DNA of 64,000 nucleotides from Blasia pusilla (lineage: Eukaryota > Marchantiophyta > Marchantiopsida > Blasiales): contig CM114271.1 of NCBI GenBank assembly GCA_050084515.1, positions 3,782,001 to 3,846,000 on the forward strand, written 5' to 3'. Of this stretch, positions 49,589 to 61,433 are shown in pieces. A model generated the notes under the pieces. The model had not been told where the DNA came from. It ran no database searches and saw only the letters and a program-made list of their open reading frames with translations. The stretch's first letter is position 1, and each line of letters opens with the position of its first letter. The translations under genes and the position numbers were made by a program.

Positions 49589-52030
49589 CTATACTATCAT
49601 AGGATATGGCGCTCTCCTAGTGCAAGCAGATGCGTTGTTGACAAATGGTATTTTAGGCGAATGAGGAAATGGAATGAGGCTCTCTTTTTGTCTCTCACAT
49701 GTGGATGTTTTAGGGTTTTCATAAATCCATTGCAATATTTTCCAACAATTCTTTTAGGGTTTCCAATGGTTGCTTTTCAATGTTTTCAAATTCAATCCTG
49801 GTGACAATTATAATCTGATCGTAAAGGAATATCGGTTGATCAAGTGGCTCTATCATTTCTCTAAGAGTTTTCAGCAAAGATAGGCCGCCCTTAGGATTTA
49901 GGAGCTTGGTGGACGGCATATTTATTGCTTGCACCAAAAATAGTAACTCCATTGTGTGCACTTTAACCCCTTACTCAGATGAGGTCAGATCTTACACACA
50001 TTCATTTAAAATTTTCTCACATGCATTCATTTACAATTTACAAGCCATAGAGGCTTCAGCTTTTGAGATTTATTGATGTGCATAGTGAGTTACAAGTGCA
50101 TATGAATATTTAACGTAGGTTGTATAAGAGGTCTTAGAGCTCTAATGTATCCTTTGTACATACATGATACTATTGTACTATTCATGTAGCTCTACTAAAT
50201 TTATGAGTAGCTCTGCTTCCTGCATACTAGGTTCTCGACAAGTTTCAATAGATTTTTTCTTCGGATTCAGCTCCTGCAATCTCCCTGCTATTCAACAACT
50301 CCAGTCTCCAAGAATTCAAGATTTGAAGTGCTCCTCCATGTTCAACTTTAGCTTCAACTCCAGTACCCTACAACCCATAAATCATTCTCAATAAAGGTGT
50401 AGAACAGAATGAAGCCTCGAACGAAGCAGGATGGCAACAAGAATCACAGCAAAGAAAACACACAAGGGAAAGGAAAGAGTATACAAGGTCCCATCGTCAA
50501 AAAAGCACTATGGTGTAAAGTTGGCTAATCTCCAACCATCAGAGAGTTCCAAGTGGTCTTCCATTTCTAAAGACGATTGTATGCGTTTGAGTGAGTGGAA
50601 GAAGTAGCACTTCCGCAATAGTCCTCCTTGGGAAGAGAGACTCACATCCGAGCACGCTCCAGGCTTTGAGGATGTGATAAAAGATTCCCTCCCCGCTAGA
50701 GAACACCATGCGTTATCAAACAAGGGGTTTATTCTAAATCCGGTTGAAGGCTTGAGAAAAGACGTCCTATTAGAGATCCAAGGATCCCCGCTTATATCAC
50801 AGTAGGAGGCCAAACAACGACAAAAGATACACGATCGAGGAAGAATCTGCAAAGAAACGTCAGAAAAACACCACACTCCAACATGCAAGAGCGTTGCTCA
50901 CCATCTCATAGGAGATGCCCATTCGACCTTGATGTGCCTACTACATCCACCCCAGATCTAGGGGCAACAAAGAAGTTGCCTCATAAAGAGCAAAAGGGGA
51001 AAGGTGTGGGAGTGAATATCCAAATTGTGCTCTGACCTTGGTAGCTAGGAAGACAAAATTTTCAAAATTAGGAATATCATAGCGAGCTAATAGACATGTA
51101 AAGCTTACTTGGAAAAGTAAAGCTACTTGGGGATGAAAAGTTGTGATGACATGTGTGTATGTTAACACTCGCCTCGCCTTGTCTTAAAGTACTAAGCTAG
51201 AGTACTTTAGACTATGCACTCTGGCAAACATAATCTACTTGCACCCGCAAATGCAACCCGAACACCACCCAAAGCCCAATCTTACTTAGCGCTCTAGCCA
51301 AGATAGTGGCACTTGGCGCGATGTTCTCCAAACATTGCGCCCTCCTCGCCATGGGCTGCAAAGCAAACTATGCCATCAACAAGACATTCCCTTAAGCCAC
51401 GGCTATGGCGCCCCAACCAGTGAGGCAACTCAATCTCTTGCATTGCAAACTGTATGAACCCTTCAAACCATGCCCTAAACGCAATGTAGAAGTAGACAAG
51501 ATAGCAAGCGCAGAGGGGAATGGAGAGCAAAGCGGAGGATGCGTTTTGCAGATAGCTAAAGGAGGGTTCAAAATTTTATAAAAGCGGAGCGGATGCTCTC
51601 AAACACTTCCTCAAACAAAGCATACGCACAAGGAGAGTTGAAGTGATAAGAGACGAGAGACGACTCCATCATGAGTTCTCTCAAGAGCACAAACAGGGAC
51701 TATGCTAGGGACTGTTTGGAAGGGAGAATGGCAACACAAGGGCCAAGTGCTGCTCTCGAGTGTGCGGAGCTACTCTTGAGTATGCGGAGCTTCTATCAAG
51801 TGCGGGGAGTGCATCTCCAACAAGTGCGTCATACCAGATAGCGTCCTTGAGTGATCGAGAGCGTCATGCCCGTGTTGCTACTCTCAAGTGAGCGTGCGGT
51901 CAGAGTTGGTACCTATTCGAACACGTCCTCTTGGTGGCAAGCGCATCTTGAGAGCCAATGGTAGAGGGGGAGAGAGAAGTGAGGACATGAGGATATGAGG
52001 TGTGAGGGGATTGGGATAGGGGGGAATGGT
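49589..52030. other. Intergenic DNA with weak coding-like fragments
   Basis: A plus-strand stretch at about 50520-50800 reads KWSSISKDDCMRLSEWKK, stop, HFRNSPPWEERLTSEHAPGF and GFILNPVEGLRKDVLLEIQG. This looks like a decayed protein of unknown family with two stops. The minus-strand frame 51294-51530 has no domain. Nothing else is recognised. Confidence 0.35.
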
Positions 52031-52203
52031 GCCTTAGCTAGGCCTATATATTGGATTCAAAATCTAGCAGCTAGCTTCGAAGAGTTTTAGCCGAGATCGT
52101 GGCTTAGTTTTAGCTAGATTTTGAATCCAATAGGCCTAGCTAAGGCGTCGTGATAGAGACCTAGATCTAACGATCTAGCTAGGCCTATTGGATTCAAAAT
52201 CTA
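52031..52203. repeat. Inverted repeat with a third direct copy
   Basis: Left arm 52031-52068 (GCCTTAGCTAGGCCTA, a 4-base TATA bulge, then TTGGATTCAAAATCTAGC) pairs with right arm 52113-52146 over 34 bp with no mismatch apart from the bulge. The loop is 44 bases. A further direct copy of the arm lies at 52175-52203. It could fold into a long hairpin or be a fold-back element relic. Confidence 0.9.
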
Positions 52204-53412
52204 ATGGCCGCTGGATCTAGGTCGAACGAGGAGGAACGCCAAATCTGTGGAGGCAGCAGCGGCAACACTCTGGGTTGGGTGGGGCACTTAAGTTACGCCT
52301 AGATTTAGGCTACCATACCTAGGTATTTTATAATTTAAAAAAAATTCAAATCCCTTTTCTCTTTTTCCTCTTCCCATCTTTTTTTTCCTAATTTTTTTCT
52401 AAAATTTAATTGTTTTTTCCCTTGTTTTTTCCATTTAATTTTGACCATTATCTTTTAAGTTTTTAAACATTTTTTGTCCTTATTTTGAAAAAATTTTTGG
52501 TCCTATTACATATTCCTCTTCTCCATAAAAGATTTTTTTCCTTAATTTTCCATTTAATTTTGACCATTCTCTTTTAATTTTTTCAATATTTTTTGTAATT
52601 ATTTTAAAAAAGTTAAAAAATTATGGCCTAATTCATATTTTTATCCTCCATAAAAAAAAAATTTCCTTATTTTCTCATTTATTTTGACTATTCTCTTTTC
52701 ATTTTTTCAATATTTTATATAATTATTTTAAAAATTCTGGCCTACTAAATATTTCTCTTCTCCATATTCTCCCAATCTTACTTCACTTCTCTTCTCAAGT
52801 TTAATTTATAGTTTCGGGGTGTGTCATGTAGATGGCGAGTGTCGATAGATTATTATTGAACATGGAGAGACGACCACTTGGTGTTGTCACAAATACACCA
52901 ATTATGCCACAAATTTCAGGGATCTAAATCAAAGTACCAAAGAATACCTCTCTTATGTAACCACCTTTGTTTTATGCCTTATTTCCATTTCCACAATGAC
53001 ACCTTCCATTCCAATGTTTTCTATGATTATACTTTAAATATGCAATCTCCCCAATTGTTGCACGGTTGTCCTATCCATCAAACCTTACGGATTTGCGTGA
53101 CTTAGGAAGATTGATGCATGCAAAGGCACAACAAAAAAGACGTGCCCATCGCAAGGAAATATTAGCACAACAAACATAAGTTGAAGATGAACCCCTCCCC
53201 GAAACATCTTCAACATAAGTTAATTATTGACAATCATTTACCATGTCCAAATTTACACTACATAATCTCCGCGTTAATTTAATTTTCTTTGTTCTTAAGA
53301 TTCATTTCATGTTCCAGACTTCCCATTCCATCGAATCCTGTCAATGTATGTGATTTCCGAAAGGTTCTATGCAGCAAAACGCAAAAATGAAACCTTGCTA
53401 TTTGTGTTGAGC
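52204..53412. other. AT-rich DNA; possible Helitron-related fragment near 53095-53220
   Basis: T-rich runs fill 52320-52800, with a diverged triplicated word (TTAATTTTGACCATTNTCTTTT) at about 52435, 52553 and 52679. A reading near 53098-53180, LGRLMHAKAQQKRRAHRKEI, resembles the basic segment at the start of some Helitron proteins. A Helitron helicase lies beyond the far end of element 2. The link is tentative. Confidence 0.3.
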
Positions 53413-53413
53413 A

Positions 53414-53810
53414 GGTGATGGAGCCCATCACCAACGCAAATGCACTCGTCAGGGTCATGGATGCATGCCTCAACCTAGAGGAGGAGATGGTGCTGCACCA
53501 AGAGGTCATTAGTGTGACTATTGTGAGAGGTACGGTCACACACGCGCTAGGTGTTTTAGCTTACACCTTGAGTTACGTCCGAACCGAGGGCCAGAGAGGA
53601 CACCAGAGCAAGTTGCTGGTACGGGTGGGCTAGAGGTCGTGCACCATGTGGTCCTGTTTGGGGACGAGGAGTTGGATTCACCCAAGGGGATGGTGGAGTT
53701 GCTCGTGGAGGAGGTAGAGTCCCACCACCTAGACGCGGTGAGGGAGACGCCAAGCGTGAGGTTGGGATGGCTGCTTAGATATAGCAGCTACAGCAACACA
53801 TTGCCGTTAT
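53414..53810 (+). pseudogene. gag C-terminus with CCHC zinc knuckle, element 2
   Basis: A 5'-truncated gag. After a TAG at 53510-53512 the frame encodes a canonical knuckle, CDYCERYGHTRARC (53513-53554, C-x2-C-x4-H-x4-C), then LHLELRPNRGPERTPEQVAG and an acidic tail. The knuckle binds element RNA. Upstream gag and the 5' LTR are missing, so element 2 starts abruptly at about 53413. Confidence 0.75.
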
Positions 53811-54958
53811 GGCATTGAGGTTACCCGATGTCGGATCCGTGGCATCAACGTCTTATGGACAAGCCAGAGATATGGAGGGTCCTAGTTGGATGTGCGGGGT
53901 TGCCCAGATGGAGGCCGCCGCAATTATTACACATGGAGCAGCCGCAGAGTTGGATCCACAACGAGGGGAAGCTAGAAAACAGACCAGGCTTCCTCAATCA
54001 TTCACATTGTCTAAGGCGATGATGACTCCATCGATGGGTCCTGATCAGATTTCTTGGAGAGTTGGTGATGTTGTTGGTGTGCAGGCATGGAGGGCAATGA
54101 GAGAAGCGAGTGCGACGACTCCTATTGCTGATGCTCAGGAGGAGCATGTGTCAAGCACGATGGTGGGGGCGGCCATGATGGTGTACCGCCGAGGTCCGCT
54201 GTTTTGTGCTTCCTATGTTATGACGTTAGGAGATATGCCCGCCGAGGTTTTCCGGTTGGCTGCTACGCTAAGTGAGCGTGGAGATGGTACACCTGCATCA
54301 CGCTCAGGGATGATTGCTGAGGAGGTGATGGATCTGCCCTTCGAGCCTATGCTCGGGCTGTCCACGTCAAATTCATGGCAGGCTCCGGCTATTAGGATGG
54401 CGAAGATGCTGGCTAGACCAGCGATAGAGCGTGCCATGGCTTCTCCTAGTGTTGTGTTCTTGGATAATCGGGGAGAGGTCTTCGAGTTGGAGAGTCCAAA
54501 AGGTAGAGTTTTTAGTCCACAGCCTGTCTTGTTGGATTCGGGAGTGCAACCCGTGATGCTGGGGAAAGTGGCATTCAAAGGATTGGGCTTGACGAGAGCC
54601 GATGTGGAGCGTTGTCCATTCCGAATATAGACATCCTTGGGTAGAGCGTACCACAGAGTATATCACCCAACAAGAGGTTGTGGTGAGGATTCGCGTAGGA
54701 CATCCTACATATGAGTCCGTGGTGCACGCCAAGGCGATCGTGAGTGATGCAGAGTCCTACGACGTCTTGGTTGGTGAAGCAGTGTTGTACCCGATGGGTT
54801 TTCCCTGGATTATTGGGAGGAGTCAGTGTCCTACAGACCAGGTTGGCAGTCCCCTCATGGACGAATTTGTTCATTACCCGTTCGATTCACATGTGGAGTG
54901 ATCGAGCGACGGCCAGGAGGGATGGCGACTTTCGAAGCATTTAATAACGCCATCACGT
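53811..54958 (+). pseudogene. Aspartic protease region, element 2
   Basis: The frame 53809-54630 holds the linker (PQSFTLSKAMMTPSMGP) and the active-site motif VLLDSGVQPVMLG (54526-54564), aligned with element 1's LLDSGAQ. A TAG at 54628 ends it. The homologous continuation (EYITQQEVVVRIRVGHPTYE, YDVLVGEAVLYPMGF) is in another frame at 54602-54901, so there is a frameshift near 54630. Confidence 0.75.
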
Positions 54959-54969
54959 GACCTTCTGAT

Positions 54970-56230
54970 TTGATTGAGGGGCATGTCCATGTAGAGGACA
55001 CCCTTGTGTCTCATACTTCTAGGGAGAGAAGTGTTATGGTAGCCGCATCATTCCGTAAAGGAGAGTTGTCGCTGTGGGGCTCGAGTGAGGAGCTCCTACG
55101 TTTATCTGATGAGCATGTGCAGACGGTGTGGAGTGAGGCGTTTGCACCAAAGTGTGACAAGTGAGAGGAACCCGAGGTAGTCAGAAGTGCTACTATGATC
55201 CCTTTGAACACCACCCTGATTGTATGGTGCATCCTAGAGGAGGGTATTTGCGTGTTGGATCTCTTTGGAGGAATCAACACTGGTTTAGTTGTTGTTTTGC
55301 AGCCAAGAGTGCGCGTGCAACAATACCTATACGTTGAGATTGATGATGTTGCAAGGCGCACTTCACTTCACCATGTGGCGTAGTTACGCCTCTACTTTTC
55401 CGACTTGTTTTCTGCCTCCACCATCTAGGGATACTTGAGCTCTCTACCGAGGGACATTTCATTGCTGGGGATGGAGGACTTGGAGGAGGTAGGGACCATA
55501 GATTTGGTCATTGCTGGTTGGTTGTGTGATGGCCAATCGAGTGTTGGACGAGGTAGCGGGTTGGCTGACACTTGATCCATGTTGTTTTGGGAGATGATAT
55601 GGATCTTGCGACACTTGCAGGAACATCAGTCCCATTCTCCAACATACATTCTGGAGAATGTGCCAATTTTGGGCGATTCGAGGTCCCGCGTGGTGACAAG
55701 TGCACATTAGGTGCCTGCATGGATTGGCCCGGAAGTGTTGTTGGATGCAACGAGTGTAGGTTCATGGGCACATCGCCCACGCCTTTGGTGGACCAACTTG
55801 GTGGCACGTGAGGTTTTGCGGAGGGCATATGCGAGAGTGGAGCGCCCCTCCCATTTTTTGGTGGATTCTATTCTGGATCCAGGTTGTCAATCACAGGAAA
55901 TACGACACGATCATTGACCCCCATTGACTATGGTCAAGTGGATAATCATTCCACGAGCAGCCTTTCTCAAATTGGTGAGTTTTCTTGCTTCCTATGCATT
56001 CAAGGAGCCCGAACCAGGCTTAGTTTGGGATGACCAAGTACAACGATTGGTGGAGCCCAATGCCGATGAGTGAGAGCAAGCGATGGGATTCCCCACAGGA
56101 GTGATCGTAGTACCATCACTATCAGAGGCATTAGGACGTCATGTCTTGGGTTAGACGATGGACCTGAACTACTGGACATGGATTTTCAGCTTAGGAGTAG
56201 TTGAGCCACGTCGTTTGACGATGCGATGGA
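54970..56230 (+). pseudogene. Dead C5-cytosine DNA methyltransferase, element 2
   Basis: Homologous to 3869-5182 over its whole length. Motif I DLFGGINTG is at 55258-55284, followed by QYLYVEIDDVARRTSLHHV. The motif IV region reads AGWLCDGQSS: the invariant Pro is Leu and the following Gln is Asp (55522-55530), though the Cys codon remains. Motif VI YILENVP is present near 55640, and SWAHRPRLWWTN and MDLNYWTWIFSLG follow. Several stops and at least one frameshift interrupt it. It must be inactive, but it proves that the DNMT is a fixed part of the family, not a chance insertion into one copy. Confidence 0.85.
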
Positions 56231-57975
56231 TCACAACTGTTGCGTTGGTGAGCCCCATGCTTATCGAGACTGTTGAGGCACTGGCTGGGGGCGAGACCCG
56301 ACGAGATCGACACACTAGGGGTGATTGGGAGATATACCCTTGGACTTATTAGGATGTTTTGTAGGTATGCCAAGAGATGATAGCAACATCATCGAGCGTG
56401 GTTTTAGGTACTACACGTGGAGGAGATCAAAGTTTGTAGTTGGCTGAAGGAGAGCATGGGTGCTCTATTGTCCAAGGCGGGGTTGCACCATAGCAACCAC
56501 CAACACCAGCGCCGCAGAGTCTTATCGTAGTCACGATGGAGACTTGGGAGCCAGATATGGGCCTTAAGTTGATGGGACGAGAGCGGCGCCAGATAGATCA
56601 ATTTCTGAGGAGTTATATGAATTTTTTTGCATTTAGCATGCATGATTTGGGTACACTAAAGGGTCCCGGCATCCACATTGAGTTGTTGAGCGACACGCCA
56701 ATCTTTTGACGACCCTACAGGTATAGTGACGTGGAGAGGGCTCTGATTGAGAGTAGGAGCCGAGACTTGGTTGGAGGAGGACTAGTGGAGATGTTGCATG
56801 GAGAGTATACATCTGCTACTGTCATGCCCGCCAAGAAGAATATGCATGGCAACTGGACAGATAGGCGGATGTGTGTAGATTATCGACCTATCAATCGACA
56901 CACAAATTCTAATAGGTATGGCATGCCCACCCCTGAGGAGATCTTTGATGCTATTGGGCATGCAAAGGTCTTCAATTCACTAGATCTTTGAGTTGGATAC
57001 CATCAGCTGCCTATCAGATTGGAGGATAGGCAGAAGACAATATTTTGGGGCATCGATCCTCACGGGAAGGATTGGTGGTTCTTACCATTTGGGTTAAAGA
57101 ATGTCCAAGGTGAGTTTCAGAGGGTCATTGATAGGATCTTGGCAGGTCTGGATTTTGCTAGGTGTTATATTGATGAGATCGTAGTCTTTAGCGCCACGAT
57201 TGAGGAGCATGAGTGACATCTAGGGGAGGTGTTTCGACGATTGCAGTTACATGAGTTGAAGCTACATCCACGCAAGTGCAAGTTCTTCTACCTACATATT
57301 GAGTACCTGGGTCATACAATATACCCAAGTGGCCTTAGTGTGCAACACACAAAGGTAGAGGCTATTTCAGGCATTCCACGCCCTACAGATGTGAGTCGAG
57401 TTCGTGCATTCATGGGATTGGCGAACTTCTATTGACGGTATATCAAGGGTTTCAATTTGATTGCAAAGCTGCTAACCTTGCTGACCAAGATGGATCAAGA
57501 GTGGTACTTGGGGAATAAGTAGGAGAGAGCATTTCAGCTCAAGGAAAATTTGACGTTTGCATCCATATTGAGAAGACCAATCAGGGGGCGTCCTTTCCAG
57601 TTGCATACTGATTGGAGCATGTTGGGGTTGGAGCCGTGCTCATCCAACATGACGATGATGGTAGAGAGTTTGTGGTGGCTTATGCTAGTTTCTCAAAAAA
57701 TGCTGGAGAGGCAAAGTATAGCTCGTATGAGGGTGAGTGCTTGGCTGCAGTGTGGGCTGTCGCACATTTCAGGTGTTATCTATTCGGCAACCCCTTTACC
57801 ATCAATACTGATCATCAGCCACTTAAGTGGTTGATGGAGTCCGACAAGCTTACAAGGAAGCTTGCAAGGTGGGCTCTTTTGTTGCAGGACTATGACTTCC
57901 AAGTGGTGCAAAGACATGGGATGCTCAACCAGGATGCACATGATTTGAGTCGTAACCCATGTCTGAATCAGTGAG
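56231..57975 (+). pseudogene. Reverse transcriptase and RNase H, element 2
   Basis: RT pieces are at 56731-56991 (TVMPAKKNMHGN, RMCVDYRPINRH) and 57019-57435. The catalytic box is YIDE (57166-57177) where element 1 has YIDD, so one metal-binding Asp is lost. YLGHTIYPSG and FMGLANFY follow, with stops near 57212, 57435 and 57521. RNase H (57595-57975) is well preserved: FQLHTDWSMLGVGAVL is split over two frames, then YSSYEGECLAAVWAVAHFRC and INTDHQPLKWLM. Confidence 0.9.
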
Positions 57976-59330
57976 ATGCGACTGGAGCTTGTTCACATAG
58001 TGAGAGTGATGAGGAGTTGGTGCCAAGATGGCATGCGTCAGCCTAGTTGGGCTTGTTGGCTATGGAGAGCCAGATTGCGGAGTCTTCCATGGCGAGGTCT
58101 GATGGAGAGTCCTTAGATCCAGAGATTGGTGAGGAGACAAAAAATGGCCGAGATATTGATGATGATGGAGTAGTCTTGGAGTACCTATGTACTAGCAGTG
58201 TCGCGAGCACAATGGATGCTAGAGAGCGGGATCAGATCCTACAGCAAGCCAAACGGTTATGGTGGGAGGGGACCCATGTGTTGCGAGTTTGGGAGGATGG
58301 TAGAGTATGTATAGTGCCTCATCCTTCATAGAGAACGTGTTTGGTGCAAGGATTTGGGTCATTTTGGAGTGAATTGGACGTACAGCTTGCTCTAGATATA
58401 GTATTAGTGGTGAGGCATGTAGACTGACATTCAACAATTTATTGCCAGGTTTATGGTTTGTGATCGGGTTCAGGCATCGTTCAATGCTTCAACTTCACAG
58501 TTGCATCCACTTCTGATCATAGGTTTAGGTTATAGATGGAGTTTGGATTTTTCATGACCTTTACATTTGATGGAGGGCCATACTCGTTATGTGTTGCTGA
58601 TGGTCGAGCACTTCTTGAAGTGGATAGAGTTGGTTGTATTTCTTGACAAAGCGAGTGAAGGAGTAGCGTATGCCTTCCTAGATCAAATGCTAAGTCATTA
58701 CGTGCACCAGTTGAGGTATTGACAGACCAGGCTACGAAGTTTTGCGGGGAGTTTCAAGCCTTGTGTGATTAGACGCTGATCAACCACCCCACCACTTCGC
58801 GAGATCATCCAAAGGCGGATGGACTAGCGGAGAGGGTTGTGCAGACAGTGAAGAGAGGATTGCGCAAGTATGGCTTGCTGAGAGGTCAACTAGGAGATTG
58901 GGACCTTCAGTTGCCGTGGTTGGTGATGGGATACAGATTCAGCATGCAAGCATCCTTAGCGTCTTTCTCACCATACTTGCTACTTTATGGTCAAGAGCCA
59001 GATTTACCTGTGGCTATTCGTCGAGATATTGGTGAGGTGTTGAACCTTGATGAACCTGATGTATGTATGTGAGCATGTTCTCACAGGGTTGAGTTATTTT
59101 GGAGAGTGATGCCCATGGCGTTTGAGAACTTGGCGATTGCACAATATCGGGATACGTTGAGGTATGCGACTATTCGGGAAGGTGGTTATCGACCTACTAT
59201 CCGGAGGTTCCATAAGGGAGACTATGTCTACTTGCAGCAGACGGCAAGAGGGCGACTAACAATGGGACCACATGAGCACCCGGAATTTTTGCTCTTAGCG
59301 TCTGAGAGATGTAGGTCATGATAGGTAGGG
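57976..59330 (+). pseudogene. Integrase remnant, element 2 (PHD finger lost)
   Basis: Fragments of the integrase core: YRWSLDFS near 58530, FLKWIELVVFLDKAS near 58610, DGLAERVVQTVKRGLRKYGL at 58818-58880 and FSPYLLLYGQEPDLPVAIRR at 58966-59025. The C-terminal barrel begins (RRFHKGDYVYLQQTA, about 59200) but ends after a few codons at 59321. The sequence for the rest of the barrel and the PHD finger, about 300 bp in element 1, is absent, by deletion. Confidence 0.8.
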
Positions 59331-59382
59331 ATAGATGGCTATCTGGAATTAGAGGGACCTAACCATCGACAAGGAGGCAATC

Positions 59383-60167
59383 GGAGATATTTTGGTACTT
59401 CTCGCCTCTATGTTTGGGTGCCATGAGTTAGCATGGGATCGTGCATGTGTATGTGTGTGTTCGATGAGAGCGATGTATGTTGTGTAGCGATGTGTATGCG
59501 CACGACAACTGTCACGTCTTTTAGGATAGATCAGTCAGATCTAGTAGAGCGCCTTTGCAAGTAGTAGAGGACATGCTTAGGAGGTTGAGGATTGCCTATA
59601 GAGGCCCCAGGAAACTTGAGAGAGTAGGTTTCCCTTTCATTTCGGCTCATTTGGAACCATATTGAAAAACTTAATATTTGGGTAAATATCATTTTGGATA
59701 AATGCCATTTTGAATATATGATCAACTTTCTATTTTGGTAAGTGGCCCCTGATCTCCTATATCAAGTCAAGAGCCAATGAGGTGACTTGGGAGCATATGT
59801 TACCATGGAGAGAGCTTGGGGAAGGGGAGGGGTATACCTCAAGGAGGGAGAGCTTGAGAGCTCATTCTCTCTTTGTTGAACCTCTTGGCAGAAGGCATCG
59901 GAGCTATGGTCCCTTGTCTTGTGAGTTTAATCCAAGCCTCTCATTAGGAGAGTGGGTTTGGCTTGACACTGAGAGAGATATATGAGAGAGCGTACATGTG
60001 AGAGCTATGGTGTTGTGAGAGAGATTTGACCTTATTTTAATTGGAGATATTTTGGTACTTCTCGCCTCTATGTTTGGGTGCCATGAGTAAGCATAGGATC
60101 GTGCGTGTTTGTGTGTGTGTTTGGTGACAGCGATTTATCTTGTGTAACGATGTATATGCGCAAGACA
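59383..60167 (+). mobile_element. 3' LTR region, element 2, with duplicated terminal segment
   Basis: A 125-bp segment (59383-59507) starting GGAGATATTTTGG and ending GCGCACGACA is followed by AC and TGTCACGTC (59510). The LTR body ends with a second 125-bp copy (60043-60167, ending GCGCAAGACA). By TGTC/GACA ends the LTR is 59510-60167 (658 bp). CTCCTATATCAAG near 59753 is the probable TATA region. The arrangement is the same as in element 1, although the bodies are diverged. Confidence 0.8.
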
Positions 60168-61433
60168 AAGGAGTCAATTCTTGGTTCCACCAAGAAATAA
60201 ATAAAAATAAAATATAATTATCCCAATTATTACAACTTCTAATTTTCTTCCCCTTTTTGTTTGTAGTTTATCAATCAATAGTGCTGGAGGGCGCTTAGTC
60301 CGTGATGCGATGCTCATTATATGGGACGAAGTACCTATGGCTCATCGTCATGTATTTGAGGTTGTGAATCAAACTTTACAAGATATTATGGGAGTTGTTT
60401 CTTATGATCTACCAGAAATATCATTTGGTGGAAAACTTATGGTATTTGGTGGTGATTTTCGTCAAATGTTGCGTGTTATTCATTATGGGGATCGGCCGAA
60501 ATTCACCAAAGCCACCATAAAGAGGTCATCTCTTTGGTCTAATGTAAAGTTCATGAAGTTGAAAATAAACATGCAAGTTCAAAGGTTGGAAGGTCATTTG
60601 CAAGATGAACAACAAGTTTTTGTTGATTAGTTATTGGAATTGGGAGAGGGTTATGTACCTTTGCACCCTCACATGGGAGAATACTTTATACAATTATCAT
60701 CTGAAATTATAACTAATCTTAATAAGATATGTGATCTTATTGATTTGATATGTGGAAATTTTCCTAGCCGATTCCATTACATTGATTTCTTAAGAGATAT
60801 GGCTATTTTGACTCCAAGAAATAAAGATGTTGACAACACAAATATAAACATGATGTCTCGGTTTCTTGGAGAGGTAATCCTTTTTATCCGTACAAATATT
60901 TTTTCTTATGGAAACTTTATATTTGGGAAGTTTTGATACTAATATTACTTTTTCTCACCAATTTATTACATGTTGTTTATAGGAGCACGTTTACCTCAAC
61001 ATCGACTCTATTCCGAATGAGGGGATGAGTCATATCTATCCAACTAAATTTTTGAATATATGCTTGCCTTCTGGACTTCCTCCGCATCGTTTGTGTTTGA
61101 AGATTGGTGCACCAATCATGCTCTTATGAAACATGAATGGATCACATAGACAAGCAAATGGGGAACAAGATTGGCGATTCGTGGATTTATGCAACATTGC
61201 ATCGATACTAAAATTATCACATGTAAGAACATTGGAGATCAAGTTTTTATTTCACATATCCCATTAATTGCATCAAATTCTAATTTTTTATTTCATTTAC
61301 ATAGGTTTCAATTCCCTATTTGACCGACTTTTGCTATGACTATTAATAAATCTCAAGGTCAAACTTTGCAAAAAGTTAGCATTTATTTGTCTAATCATGT
61401 ACTTTCTCATGGTCGATTATGCGTAGCCACAAA
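60168..61433 (+). pseudogene. Helitron-type PIF1 helicase remnant
   Basis: After an acceptor-like TTTGTAG (about 60267) the frame gives Walker B LIIWDEVPMAHRHVFE, then FGGKLMVFGGDFRQMLRVI. GGDFRQ is characteristic of Helitron RepHel helicases. Further on are YIDFLRDMAILTPRNKDVDN, LPPHRLCLKIGAPIMLL (about 61070-61125) and the C-terminal FAMTINKSQGQTLQKVSIYL with NHVLSHGRLCVA (61335-61430). There are in-frame stops at 60628 and near 61126, and an apparent intron at 60873-60983. The N-terminal ATP-binding loop, Rep domain and Helitron ends are not in view. It ends abruptly at 61433 where LINE sequence starts. Confidence 0.8.

Noticed and set aside
50508-50888. 126-aa minus-strand frame
   Set aside because: The plus strand of the same stretch looks more protein-like; neither has a recognisable domain.
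60260-61433. Host PIF1 helicase gene
   Set aside because: GGDFRQ and SQGQTL fit a Helitron helicase; the frame has stops, lacks its start and ends abruptly.
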